A stretch of 64,000 nucleotides of DNA from Clostridia bacterium (GTDB lineage: Bacteria; Bacillota; Clostridia; Oscillospirales; Acutalibacteraceae). The first letter of the stretch is position 1. Every line of letters begins with the position of its first letter. Positions 42,432 to 51,372 of the stretch are shown piece by piece. The stretch lies in NCBI GenBank assembly GCA_017937865.1, contig JAGBCU010000062.1:1-64000 (forward strand), written 5' to 3'. The notes below the pieces were generated by a model that did not search any database, was not told the DNA's origin, and saw nothing but the letters and a program-made list of their open reading frames with translations. The translations under genes were made by a program, and so were the position numbers.

Positions 42432-43619
42432 ATGATTTCAGAAAAAATGATGCAGCTCGGAAAAAAAAGCTCAATTATTCGCGAGATTTTTGAGTACGGT
42501 AAAAAGAGAAAAGCCGAAATCGGTGCTGAAAACGTATTTGATTTCAGTCTTGGTAACCCAAGTGTTCCCGCGCCTCAAAAGGTTACCGACGTTATGACAA
42601 AATTAATGAACGAAGTGCCTGCCGAAGTGCTTCACGGTTATACTTCGGGCCCCGGTGATATGAACGTAAGAACAGCAATTGCCGAGTACATTAAGAATAA
42701 ATTCGGTGTTGATGCTAATGCTGGGTTAATATATATGACCTGCGGTGCTGCGGCTTCTCTTACAATTACTTTAAACGCAATTACCGAACCCGGCGACGAG
42801 GTAATCGCATTTGCACCGTTCTTTCCTGAATACAGAGTGTTTGCTGAACAGGCAGGAGCAAAATTTGTAACAGTGCCTTGTAAGCAAGAGGATTTACAGA
42901 TTGATTTTGATGCTTTAGAAAAAGCAATTAATAAAAATACAAAGGCTATCATAATTAATTCACCTAATAATCCCTCAGGTGTAATTGTTCCTGAAAAGGA
43001 TATTATCAAACTTACTGATTTTCTCAAAGAAAAACAGAAAGAGTATATTAAAGAAATTTTCCTTATTTCAGACGAGCCTTACAGAGAGCTTGTTTTCACA
43101 GGTGAAAAGGTTCCTTATATACCTTGTTACTATGAAAACTCTTTCGTATGCTATTCTTACAGTAAAGCACTTTCTCTTCCCGGTGAAAGAATCGGTTATA
43201 TTTTCGTTTCACCCACAATGAAGGATGCCGGTGATGTTTATGCGGCAGTTTGCGGTGCAGGTCGTGCTTTAGGCTACGTTTGTGCTCCAAGCCTTATGCA
43301 GTATACAATCGCACAGTGCCTTGAAGATACTGCTGATATCAGTATTTATGAAAAAAACAGAAAGCTTCTTTACGAGGGTCTCACCGATATCGGTTATACA
43401 GTTATTAAACCCGACGGTGCATTTTATATGTTCGTAAAAACTCTTGAGGAGGATGCTTTTAAATTCTACGAAAGAGCAAAGAATTTTGAATTGCTTCTCG
43501 TTCCAAGTGACGATTTCGGTTGTAAGGGCTTTGTAAGAATCTCTTACTGTGTAGATACTAAACAAATTGAAAATTCACTTCCTGCTTTTAAAGCACTTTA
43601 TGAGGATTATAAAAAATGA
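42432..43619 (+). CDS. Class I/II aminotransferase (aromatic or aspartate type)
   Basis: PLP aminotransferase, probably the final step to phenylalanine and tyrosine given its place at the head of the aromatic operon. The 395 residues show FSLGNPSVPAP, HGYTSGPGD, INSPNNPSGV (Asn binding the cofactor), LISDEPYREL (Asp/Tyr) and CYSYSKALSLPGERIGY with the Schiff-base lysine. It could be an aspartate or prephenate aminotransferase. ATG follows TTGGAGG. The stop overlaps the pheA start (ATGA). Confidence 0.88.
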   Translation: MISEKMMQLGKKSSIIREIFEYGKKRKAEIGAENVFDFSLGNPSVPAPQKVTDVMTKLMNEVPAEVLHGYTSGPGDMNVRTAIAEYIKNKFGVDANAGLIYMTCGAAASLTITLNAITEPGDEVIAFAPFFPEYRVFAEQAGAKFVTVPCKQEDLQIDFDALEKAINKNTKAIIINSPNNPSGVIVPEKDIIKLTDFLKEKQKEYIKEIFLISDEPYRELVFTGEKVPYIPCYYENSFVCYSYSKALSLPGERIGYIFVSPTMKDAGDVYAAVCGAGRALGYVCAPSLMQYTIAQCLEDTADISIYEKNRKLLYEGLTDIGYTVIKPDGAFYMFVKTLEEDAFKFYERAKNFELLLVPSDDFGCKGFVRISYCVDTKQIENSLPAFKALYEDYKK

Positions 43620-44716
43620 TTGATTACGAAAAAGAGTTTCACGAAGCAAGAAATACTATAAGTGAAATTGATGTAAAAATCGCAAAGCTTTTTGAAGAGC
43701 GTATGAACGCCGCAAAGGTTGTTGCAGAATATAAGAAAGTAAACGGTATTCCCGTTGAGGATAAGGAAAGAGAAAAAATACTTCTTGAAAAGAACAGTCA
43801 AATGGTTACTGAAGACGAAATTCGGTCTTATTACGTAAACTTTCAAAAGTATATGATGAAGCTTTCAAAGGATTTTCAGCATAAAATTCTTGACGGCACC
43901 CGTGTGGCATTTTCCGGAGTTAAAGGTGCGTTTGCCGAAATTGCCGTTAAAAAGATTTTTCCCGACTGTGTTCCCGTTGGTTATCAGGATTTTAAATCTG
44001 CTTATAAAGCCGTTGAAAACGGTGAATGCGAATGTGCAGTTTTGCCAATTGAAAATAGCTTTGAGGGCGATGTTGCAAGAGTAATGGATTTAACATATTT
44101 TGGCTCACTTTTTATTAACGGTGTTTACGATATGGCGGTTGAGCAACACCTTTTCGGTACATCCGATTCTCATAAAAGAGATGTTAAAAAGGTTATCAGC
44201 CACCCTCAAGCTTTAGGGCAGTGTAGCGAATACATCTCCGAAAAGGGCTTTGAAATTGAAGAGGCTGTTAACACAGCTGTTGCGGCTCAAAAGGTTGCAA
44301 CCGACGGTGATAAGTCTGTTGCAGTTATCTGTAGCTTAGAAGCAGGTCACGAATACGGCTTAAAGCTTCTTGACAGAAAAATTAATGAAAATAATACTAA
44401 TACGACAAGATTCGGTGTTTTCTCCCGTATTCCGAGAGGTGAGAGTGTTGGTGATGAGCATTTTATACTTCTTTTCACCGTTCGCGATGAAGCAGGTTCG
44501 CTTTGTAAAGCAGTTTCGGTTTTCAGTGAATTAGGCTATAACCTTAAAGCTTTAAAAAGCAGACCTTCAAAGGACGTTATATGGAACTATTACTTCTTCC
44601 TTGAGGGCGAAGGTAAATTAACAAAAGAATCGGAAGAGAAAATGCTTTCAGAGCTTTCAAAGGTTTGTACTAACGTTCGTCTTGTTGGTAGATACGGTAA
44701 AGAACAGATTATTTAA
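43616..44716 (+). CDS. pheA: Bifunctional chorismate mutase/prephenate dehydratase
   Basis: Converts chorismate to prephenate to phenylpyruvate. The 366 residues are: a chorismate mutase domain (about 1-85: ISEIDVKIAKLFEERMNAAKVVAEYK), a prephenate dehydratase domain (VAFSGVKGAFAEIAVKKIFP, LPIENSFEGDV, VISHPQALGQC, and the catalytic Thr in NTTRFGVF), and a C-terminal ACT domain (DEAGSLCKAVSVFSELGYNL, then SRPSK). The ACT domain usually binds phenylalanine for feedback inhibition; here KSRP replaces ESRP. It is translationally coupled to the aminotransferase. Confidence 0.95.
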   Translation: MIDYEKEFHEARNTISEIDVKIAKLFEERMNAAKVVAEYKKVNGIPVEDKEREKILLEKNSQMVTEDEIRSYYVNFQKYMMKLSKDFQHKILDGTRVAFSGVKGAFAEIAVKKIFPDCVPVGYQDFKSAYKAVENGECECAVLPIENSFEGDVARVMDLTYFGSLFINGVYDMAVEQHLFGTSDSHKRDVKKVISHPQALGQCSEYISEKGFEIEEAVNTAVAAQKVATDGDKSVAVICSLEAGHEYGLKLLDRKINENNTNTTRFGVFSRIPRGESVGDEHFILLFTVRDEAGSLCKAVSVFSELGYNLKALKSRPSKDVIWNYYFFLEGEGKLTKESEEKMLSELSKVCTNVRLVGRYGKEQII

Positions 44717-44736
44717 ATTCAATTTGGAGCAATATT

Positions 44737-45744
44737 ATGGAAATGACAGTAAAAACGTCAATGGGCGATTATAATATCACTATTTTACGTGGTGCTATTA
44801 ACAATTTAAATAAATATTGCAATACAGATAAAAAAGCTCTTATTGTAACTGACAACGGTGTGCCTTTTGAATATGCTGATACTGTATCCAAGCAATTCAG
44901 AAACAGCGTTATAAAAGTCATCCCTCATGGTGAAAAAAATAAAAACTTTGAAACCTACAAAAGCTTACTTGAGGTTTTAAGTGAAAATGAATTTACACGC
45001 AACGATTGCGTTGTTGCAGTCGGTGGCGGTGTTGTAGGTGATATTTCAGGCTTTACCGCTTCAACTTATATGAGAGGTATAGATTTTTATAATATTCCTA
45101 CAACCTTGTTATCGCAGGTTGATTCTTCAATCGGTGGTAAAACTGCAATAGATTTTTACGGTTATAAAAATACCGTCGGTGCTTTTTATCAGCCTAAAGC
45201 TGTTGTGATTGACCCGAACGTTTTAAAAACCCTCTCACAAAGACAGCTCAATAACGGCCTTTGTGAAAGTATAAAAATGGCGGCAACATCAGATAAAGAA
45301 CTCTTTAATCTTATTAAAAACGGAGATGCATACGAAAATATTGAAACAGTCATTGAAGAATCATTAAAGATTAAAAAGTATGTTGTGGAAAAAGACGAAA
45401 AGGAAATGGGCTTAAGACGTGTGCTTAATTTCGGTCACACCGTCGGCCACGCCGTTGAAACCTCAATGGGCTTAAATGATTTGCTTCACGGTGAATGTGT
45501 TTCTATCGGTATGCTTGCCTTTTCTTCCGATAACGTGAGAAGTGAATTGATTTCAGTTTTAAATAAGTATAATTTACCTACCGAATTACCTTTATCTGCC
45601 GATGAGATTTTATCTGCATTAAGGCACGATAAAAAAGCTAATTCAAAAGGTGTTAACGCAGTTTTTGTTGATGAAATCGGTAGCTTCAGATTAGAGTTTA
45701 TAGATTTTGAAAAGCTTGATGAATTAGTAAAGGGGGCGTATTAA
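44737..45744 (+). CDS. aroB: 3-dehydroquinate synthase
   Basis: Cyclises DAHP to 3-dehydroquinate (shikimate step 2). The 335 residues show VAVGGGVVGDISGFTASTYMRGI, PTTLLSQVDSSIGGKTAIDFYGYKN, GLCESIKMA and NFGHTVGHAVE, including the metal-binding Glu and His residues. ATG follows TTGGAG. Two bases separate it from aroC. Confidence 0.96.
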   Translation: MEMTVKTSMGDYNITILRGAINNLNKYCNTDKKALIVTDNGVPFEYADTVSKQFRNSVIKVIPHGEKNKNFETYKSLLEVLSENEFTRNDCVVAVGGGVVGDISGFTASTYMRGIDFYNIPTTLLSQVDSSIGGKTAIDFYGYKNTVGAFYQPKAVVIDPNVLKTLSQRQLNNGLCESIKMAATSDKELFNLIKNGDAYENIETVIEESLKIKKYVVEKDEKEMGLRRVLNFGHTVGHAVETSMGLNDLLHGECVSIGMLAFSSDNVRSELISVLNKYNLPTELPLSADEILSALRHDKKANSKGVNAVFVDEIGSFRLEFIDFEKLDELVKGAY

Positions 45745-45745
45745 G

Positions 45746-46840
45746 TTGAAGAATACTTTTGGTAATAATATCTCTGTTACACTTTTCGGCGAAAGTCACG
45801 GTGAAGCCATCGGTGCAGTGCTTGACGGTATTCCTGCAGGTGTTGAGGTAGACCTTGAATTTATCAGAAAACAACTTGATTTAAGGCGTCCCGTCGGCAA
45901 AATTTCAACCCCTCGTAGCGAAGCCGATAAATTTCAGCTTGTCAGCGGTTGCTTTAACGGTAAAACTACAGGCACTCCTATTTGTATTGTTATACCTAAC
46001 GAAAATACTCATAGCAAGGATTATTCATCCTCTTACGGTAAAGCAAGACCGGGTCACGCTGATTATACTGCTTTTTGTAAATATAACGGCTGTGAGGATT
46101 ACAGAGGTGGCGGTCATTTCAGCGGAAGAATAACCGCAGGGCTTGTAGCTGCAGGTGCTATTGCTATTAAAATGCTTGATTCTAAGAATATTAAAATCGG
46201 TACTCACATATTAAAATGTGCAGGTGTTTTTGATGATTCTTTTAAAAATATTAATGACGAGTTAGACGCTTTAAATAATAAAGCCTTTGCTGTAATTAAT
46301 GATGACAAAGGCAAACAGATGATTGAAAATATTGAAAAGGCTGCTGCAAAAGGTGACAGTGTAGGCGGTATTCTCGAAACAGTTGTAACGGGTCTTCCCG
46401 TTGGTGTTGGTGAGCCTTGGTTTGATTCTCTTGAAAGTGTACTTTCTCATGGGTTGTTTTCAATTCCTGCAATTAAAGGTGTTGAATTCGGTCAAGGCTT
46501 TAACTGTGCCGATATGCTTGGTAGCGAAATGAACGACTCTTTTAAATTAGATAACGGTGAAATTGTTACTGAAACTAATAACAATGGCGGTATAAACGGC
46601 GGTATTTCAAACGGTATGCCTTTAGTTATTAAATGTGCCGTTAAGCCTACACCGTCAATTTCAAAAGAGCAGAATACAGTTGATTTTATAAACAATGAAA
46701 ATACCGTTCTTTCTGTTAAGGGTAGGCACGACCCTTGCATTGTCCATAGAGCCCGTGTTGTCGCTGATAGCGTTGTTGCAATTACATTGTGCGATGTGCT
46801 CTCTCAAAAATTCGGTACTGATTGGTTTGGTGAGGATTAA
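45746..46840 (+). CDS. aroC: Chorismate synthase
   Basis: Forms chorismate from EPSP using reduced FMN. The 364 residues show GESHGEAIGAVLDGIPAGV, RRPVGKISTPRSEADKF, RPGHADYTAFCKYNG and RHDPCIVHRARVV. The family's RSSARET stretch is replaced by GGGHFSGRITAG, as in a known short clostridial type. The TTG start follows AAGGGGG. The stop shares one base with the next start. Confidence 0.95.
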   Translation: MKNTFGNNISVTLFGESHGEAIGAVLDGIPAGVEVDLEFIRKQLDLRRPVGKISTPRSEADKFQLVSGCFNGKTTGTPICIVIPNENTHSKDYSSSYGKARPGHADYTAFCKYNGCEDYRGGGHFSGRITAGLVAAGAIAIKMLDSKNIKIGTHILKCAGVFDDSFKNINDELDALNNKAFAVINDDKGKQMIENIEKAAAKGDSVGGILETVVTGLPVGVGEPWFDSLESVLSHGLFSIPAIKGVEFGQGFNCADMLGSEMNDSFKLDNGEIVTETNNNGGINGGISNGMPLVIKCAVKPTPSISKEQNTVDFINNENTVLSVKGRHDPCIVHRARVVADSVVAITLCDVLSQKFGTDWFGED

Positions 46841-48090
46841 TGGATTACGGTTGTATAGGTGAAAAGCTTTCTCATAGCTTTTCTAAAGAAATTCATAATG
46901 CACTTACCGATTATGACTATCAGCTTTTAGAGTTAAAAAGAGAAGAATTGGAAGCGTTTTTTACTGAAAGAAGCTTTAAAGCAATAAACGTTACAATTCC
47001 TTATAAGCTTGACGTTATTCCTTATCTTGATTGGATATCTGATGAGGCAAGGGCTATTAATGCAGTTAATACAATCGTAAACCGCAACGGAAAGCTTTAC
47101 GGATATAACACGGATTTTTACGGTTTAAAAGGTCTTATCGAAAGAAAAATAAAGTCATTTAAAGGAAAAACGGTTGCGATTTTAGGTAGCGGCGGCACTT
47201 CTAATACGGCTTTTGCTGTTGCAAACAGTCTTGATGCTCAAAACATTGTTAAAGTTTCCCGCAAAAAGCAAGAAGGCTATATTACCTACGATGAGCTTTA
47301 CGAAAGCTATAGTAATTGCGAAATAATAATAAATACCACACCTTGCGGAATGTACCCCAAAGCAGGTGTATCGGCGGTTGATATTAATAGATTTCCTTGC
47401 GTTGAAGCCGTGTTTGATGCGGTTTATAATCCGCTTAAATCAAAGCTTATTTTAGATGCCGAGAAAAAGGGGATAATTGCCGGCGGAGGACTTTATATGC
47501 TCGTTTCTCAGGCGGCTTATGCAGTAGAAAAGTTTATTGATACTTCCGTTTCTCTTGGGAAAATCGAAGAGGTTTTCAAGAAGATTTATAAAGATAAAAT
47601 GAACGTTGTTCTAATCGGTATGCCTGCAAGCGGTAAAAGCTCTGTAGGTAAAGAGTTAGAAAAAATGCTTTCTAAAACCTTTGTTGATAGCGATACCGTT
47701 TTATCTGAAAATGCTGAAAAAACTATTCCCGAAATTTTTAATGAACACGGTGAAGCATATTTCAGAGAGCTTGAAAAGGTTACTATAAAAAATATTTCAT
47801 CTGAAAATTCTCATATTATAGCAACGGGTGGCGGTGCTGTCTTAAACTGTGAAAATATAGAGAATTTAAAAAGTAACGGAAGAATATATTTCCTCGACAG
47901 ACCTCTTTCGATGCTTTTAACAACAGATGACAGACCCTTATCAAGTAACAGGGCAGATCTTGAAAAAAGATATAACGAAAGATACGAGCTTTACAGAAAA
48001 TACGCTGACGTTATCATTGACGGTAGTGGCTGTGTAAATGAAGTAGCAAAAAGAATTGAGGCGGATTTTAATGGATATTCTTGTAATTAA
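46840..48090 (+). CDS. aroEK: Shikimate dehydrogenase-shikimate kinase fusion
   Basis: One 416-residue polypeptide carries two shikimate-pathway enzymes. Residues 1-250 are shikimate dehydrogenase: IGEKLSHSFSKEIHN, catalytic Lys56 in VTIPYK, Asp92 in YNTDF, the NADP loop ILGSGGTSNTAFAV, and LYMLVSQAAYAVEKF. Residues 254-416 are shikimate kinase: VLIGMPASGKSSVG (Walker A), Asp in FVDSDTVL, RELE, ATGGGAV and the lid arginine in TDDRPL. The two are usually separate genes. An ATG at the junction lacks a ribosome binding site, so a true fusion is likely. The end overlaps aroQ by 20 bases. Confidence 0.93.
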   Translation: MDYGCIGEKLSHSFSKEIHNALTDYDYQLLELKREELEAFFTERSFKAINVTIPYKLDVIPYLDWISDEARAINAVNTIVNRNGKLYGYNTDFYGLKGLIERKIKSFKGKTVAILGSGGTSNTAFAVANSLDAQNIVKVSRKKQEGYITYDELYESYSNCEIIINTTPCGMYPKAGVSAVDINRFPCVEAVFDAVYNPLKSKLILDAEKKGIIAGGGLYMLVSQAAYAVEKFIDTSVSLGKIEEVFKKIYKDKMNVVLIGMPASGKSSVGKELEKMLSKTFVDSDTVLSENAEKTIPEIFNEHGEAYFRELEKVTIKNISSENSHIIATGGGAVLNCENIENLKSNGRIYFLDRPLSMLLTTDDRPLSSNRADLEKRYNERYELYRKYADVIIDGSGCVNEVAKRIEADFNGYSCN

Positions 48091-48505
48091 CGGTCCTAAT
48101 CTTAATATGCTGGGTATAAGAGAGCCTGATATTTACGGCAAGGAAACTTATACCTCATTAATTGAAAAAATTGAAGCTTATGCTGAAAAGAAGAATGTCA
48201 ACGTTAAATGTTATCAATCTAACCATGAGGGAGATTTAGTTGATGTTATTCAATTTGCTTACGGCGTTTATGACGGTATTGTTATAAATCCCGGGGCTTA
48301 TACTCATACAAGTATAGCTATTCTTGATGCATTAAAAGCAGTCGGTATTCCTGCCGTTGAGGTGCATATATCCGACGTTGATGCAAGAGAGGATTTCAGA
48401 AAAATAAGCTATGTAAGACAAGCTTGTTTTGAAACAATAAGCGGTAAAGGTACTGACGGTTATCTTTTAGCAATAGATTCTTTAATAAAGAAGATGAAAC
48501 AATGA
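48071..48505 (+). CDS. aroQ: Type II 3-dehydroquinate dehydratase
   Basis: Dehydrates 3-dehydroquinate (shikimate step 3). The 144 residues show INGPNLNMLGIREPDIYG with the catalytic Tyr, CYQSNHEGDLVD, INPGAYTHTSIAILDAL and AVEVHISDVDAREDFR. ATG 48071 follows GAGGCGG; the in-frame TTG at 48056 is inside aroEK without support. The stop overlaps the aroA start (ATGA). Confidence 0.96.
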   Translation: MDILVINGPNLNMLGIREPDIYGKETYTSLIEKIEAYAEKKNVNVKCYQSNHEGDLVDVIQFAYGVYDGIVINPGAYTHTSIAILDALKAVGIPAVEVHISDVDAREDFRKISYVRQACFETISGKGTDGYLLAIDSLIKKMKQ

Positions 48506-49710
48506 ACGTAGAAATTTTCCCATCGGTTGCTAAGGGCAAAATACATCCGCCACCCTCAAAAAGCTGTGCCCATAGATTGCTTATATGTGCGGCGCTGAGT
48601 GACGGTGTGAGCAAAATATCCAATATCGGCTCTAACGACGATATTCTCGCAACCATAGATTGCTTGAAAAATTTAGGTGCTGATATTGATATTAACGGTG
48701 ACGTTGTAACTGTTAAAGGTATTAATATTTCAAAAAAATCAAAAACACTTCAGCTTAACTGTAACGAAAGCGGAAGTACCTTAAGATTTTTTATTCCATT
48801 AAGCCTGCTTTTAAGCGAAGAAACTGTTTTTTACGGAAGTGACAGGCTTCTTTCACGCCCCCAGAGCGTATATGAAGCGATTTTTAATGAGCAGGGTTGT
48901 TTTATTGAAAATGACGGAAAACAGCTTAAAACAGCAGGTGAGCTTAAATACGGTGTGTTTAAAATGAGAGGGGACGTCAGCAGTCAGTTTTTAACAGGTC
49001 TGCTTTTTGCTTTGCCTCTTCTTAATGGCGACAGTGAAATTGTTTTGACTACTCCTCTTGAAAGTGCACCTTACGTTGATATTACAATTGATGTTTTGTC
49101 AAAGTTTGGTGTTTCTGTTGAAAGAAAATCTGAAAGCAGTTTCTTTATTAAGGGTAATCAAAAGTATTTACCTCAGTCGCTTTCGGTTGAATGTGATTGG
49201 TCCAATGCCGCTTTTCTTGATGCGTTTAATCTTTCCGGTGGTAACGTAGCCGTTGAAGGCTTAGATTACGAGAGCTGTCAGGGCGATAAGGCTTATAAAG
49301 GCTTTTATGAAAAGATTAAATCAGGTTGCCCCGAAATTGATATTTCGGATTGTCCTGATTTAGGTCCTGTTCTTATAGCAGTTTCAGCTATTTGCAACGG
49401 TGCTGTAATTAAAGGCACTAAAAGATTGAAAATCAAAGAGAGTGACCGCGGTGAAGCAATGAGGCAAGAGCTCAAAAAGTTCGGTGTTGATATTACCGTA
49501 AATGAAGATTCTATCGTTATACCGAAAGCGAAGCTTTTAACCCCAACCGAAAATCTTTGTTGCCACAATGACCATAGAATTGCGATGTCACTCGCTGTTT
49601 TGTGTAGCGTTGTCGGCGGTGTGCTTGAAAATGCACAATGTGTTAAAAAAAGTTATCCCGAGTTTTTTGATGATATAAAAACGCTTGGAATACAATATAA
49701 AATCATCTGA
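48502..49710 (+). CDS. aroA: EPSP synthase (3-phosphoshikimate 1-carboxyvinyltransferase)
   Basis: Joins PEP to shikimate 3-phosphate. The 402 residues show PPSKSCAHRLLICAALSDG, NESGSTLRFFIPLS, GDVSSQFLTGLLFALP, and the C-terminal KIKESDRGEAMRQELKKFG and HNDHRIAMSLAVL. Coupled by overlap to aroQ. The LFALP stretch is the target site region in class II enzymes, but class assignment by eye is uncertain. Confidence 0.95.
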   Translation: MNVEIFPSVAKGKIHPPPSKSCAHRLLICAALSDGVSKISNIGSNDDILATIDCLKNLGADIDINGDVVTVKGINISKKSKTLQLNCNESGSTLRFFIPLSLLLSEETVFYGSDRLLSRPQSVYEAIFNEQGCFIENDGKQLKTAGELKYGVFKMRGDVSSQFLTGLLFALPLLNGDSEIVLTTPLESAPYVDITIDVLSKFGVSVERKSESSFFIKGNQKYLPQSLSVECDWSNAAFLDAFNLSGGNVAVEGLDYESCQGDKAYKGFYEKIKSGCPEIDISDCPDLGPVLIAVSAICNGAVIKGTKRLKIKESDRGEAMRQELKKFGVDITVNEDSIVIPKAKLLTPTENLCCHNDHRIAMSLAVLCSVVGGVLENAQCVKKSYPEFFDDIKTLGIQYKII

Positions 49711-49725
49711 TTGGAGATAATTAAA

Positions 49726-50754
49726 ATGAGTATGAATTTCAAAAGAAAACTTCCTATACCTATGGAAATTAAAGAGCAGTTTCCGTTAACTGCTAAAATG
49801 GCAGAACAAAAAGAGAAAAATGATGCTGAAATTAAAGCGGTTTTTACCGGTGCTTCTGATAAATTTCTTCTTATAATCGGACCTTGCTCAGCTGATTCAA
49901 AAGAGCCCGTGCTTGAATATATTTCAAGACTTGCAGAGGTAAGAGAAAAGGTTAAGGATAAGATAGTTATTATTCCTCGTATCTATACAAATAAGCCCAG
50001 AACAACAGGCTCAGGCTATAAAGGAATGCTTCATCAGCCCGATCCAAACGAAAAACCCGATATGCTTCACGGCATTATCTCTATCCGTGAATTACATATG
50101 TGTGCACTTCGTGACTACGGATTTTCCTGTGCCGACGAAATGCTTTACCCCGCAAACTACCGTTATCTTTCAGACCTTCTTTCTTACGTTGCTATCGGTG
50201 CCCGTTCAGTTGAAAATCAGGAGCACAGACTCGTTTCAAGCGGTCTTGATATTCCCGTTGGTATGAAAAACCCGACCGGTGGTGATTTATCAGTTATGAT
50301 GAATGCGGTTACCGCAGCTCAAAGCAGTCATACCTTCCTTTACAGAGGATGGGAGGTTGAAAGCGAGGGTAACCCTTATGCTCACGCAATTATGAGAGGT
50401 CTTGTTGACCGTGACGGTCACAGTATTTCTAACTATCACTACGAGGACCTTTTAAACCTTAATGAAGCTTATCAAAAATCAGGCTTAAAGAATCCCTCTT
50501 GTATAGTTGATGCAAACCATGCAAACTCCGGCAAGAAATATCTCGAACAGGTGAGAATCACAAAGGATATTCTCTATAGCAGAAATCATAACGACGATAT
50601 CAAAAAGCTTGTTAAAGGTATAATGATTGAAAGCTACCTTGAAGACGGTGCTCAAAAAATCGGTGACGGCGTTTTCGGAAAATCAATAACTGACCCTTGT
50701 CTTGGTTGGGAAAAAACCGAAAAGCTTATCTACGATATTGCAGAGCAGGCTTAA
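49726..50754 (+). CDS. aroF: DAHP synthase (type I, AroG/F/H-like)
   Basis: First step of the shikimate pathway, joining PEP and erythrose 4-phosphate. The 342 residues show LIIGPCSADSKEPVLEYI, RIYTNKPRTTGSGYKGMLHQPDPNEKPD, SVENQEHRLVSSGLDIPVGMKNPTGG and IVDANHANSGKKYLEQ. It is of the E. coli size class. Which amino acid inhibits it cannot be told. ATG 49726 follows GGAG; the in-frame TTG at 49711 is inside that site. It is the last gene of the operon, then a strong terminator. Confidence 0.93.
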   Translation: MSMNFKRKLPIPMEIKEQFPLTAKMAEQKEKNDAEIKAVFTGASDKFLLIIGPCSADSKEPVLEYISRLAEVREKVKDKIVIIPRIYTNKPRTTGSGYKGMLHQPDPNEKPDMLHGIISIRELHMCALRDYGFSCADEMLYPANYRYLSDLLSYVAIGARSVENQEHRLVSSGLDIPVGMKNPTGGDLSVMMNAVTAAQSSHTFLYRGWEVESEGNPYAHAIMRGLVDRDGHSISNYHYEDLLNLNEAYQKSGLKNPSCIVDANHANSGKKYLEQVRITKDILYSRNHNDDIKKLVKGIMIESYLEDGAQKIGDGVFGKSITDPCLGWEKTEKLIYDIAEQA

Positions 50755-50762
50755 TATAGTAT

Positions 50763-50803
50763 AATAATTCTGTGGTGGATAGCACCGCAGAATTATTTTT
50801 TTA
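50763..50803 (+). terminator. Terminator of the aromatic operon
   Basis: AATAATTCTGTGGTG (50763-50777) pairs with CACCGCAGAATTATT (50783-50797), with one G-T pair and a GATAG loop, followed by a T-run. Confidence 0.93.
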
Positions 50804-50806
50804 TTG

Positions 50807-50833
50807 TGAAACTTTTTTGAAGCTAAAAACGTT
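50807..50833 (+). promoter_or_regulatory. ECF-type promoter of the sigma factor module
   Basis: TGAAAC (50807-50812) and CGTT (50830-50833) are 17 bases apart, the pattern recognised by ECF sigma factors such as Bacillus SigW, SigX and SigM. No sigma-A pair is seen here. It suggests the sigma factor transcribes its own module. It begins within a few bases of the upstream terminator. Confidence 0.65.
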
Positions 50834-50856
50834 TATTAAGTGAAGGGGGTGATACC

Positions 50857-51372
50857 TTGCGGGATAGAGAGCTTGTACAACAAGCAAAATACGGTGACAA
50901 AGAAGCCTTATCGCAAATTGTCAGACGTTATTATAATGAAATTTATCTTTTTATATATCGAAGGCTTGGTGATAGCTATTCAGCAGAGGATATCACTCAA
51001 GAGGTATTCCTGAAATTTACTCAGTGTTTACCTCAATATAAAGAGAAGGATAAACTAAAAAGCTACTTACTGTCTATAGCAATTAATTGCTCTAACGACT
51101 ACTACCGAAAAGCAAAACGTGAGGTTTTATCTGAAGAAATTGAAATTACGGAAGAAGCAGAAAACAGCTTTGATTCAGATATGCGTGAATGTATAAAATC
51201 TGCATTATTACAGTTACCTGATGAACAAAGGAACGTAATAATTTTGCGGTATTATCACGATTTAAAAATCAGAGAAATATCACGTATTACAAGCTGTTCT
51301 CAATCAACGGTAAAATCGAGATTATACCGTGGCGAGAACCAACTGAAAGAAATTTTGAAAGGAGTTTTATGA
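50857..51372 (+). CDS. ECF RNA polymerase sigma factor
   Basis: The 171 residues have region 2 (about 10-75: LFIYRRLGDSYSAEDITQEVFLKF) and region 4 (about 115-165: LPDEQRNVIILRYYHDLKIREIS, then CSQSTVKSRLYRGENQL), and no region 1 or 3. TTG start follows AAGGGGGTGA. It is followed without a gap by a membrane protein and an ABC transporter, which suggests an envelope- or antibiotic-responsive regulon. A classical zinc-finger anti-sigma gene is absent. Confidence 0.92.
   Translation: MRDRELVQQAKYGDKEALSQIVRRYYNEIYLFIYRRLGDSYSAEDITQEVFLKFTQCLPQYKEKDKLKSYLLSIAINCSNDYYRKAKREVLSEEIEITEEAENSFDSDMRECIKSALLQLPDEQRNVIILRYYHDLKIREISRITSCSQSTVKSRLYRGENQLKEILKGVL

Noticed and set aside
47599-48090. Separate shikimate kinase gene
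   Set aside because: The frame is continuous with aroE and the internal ATG at 47599 has no convincing ribosome binding site.
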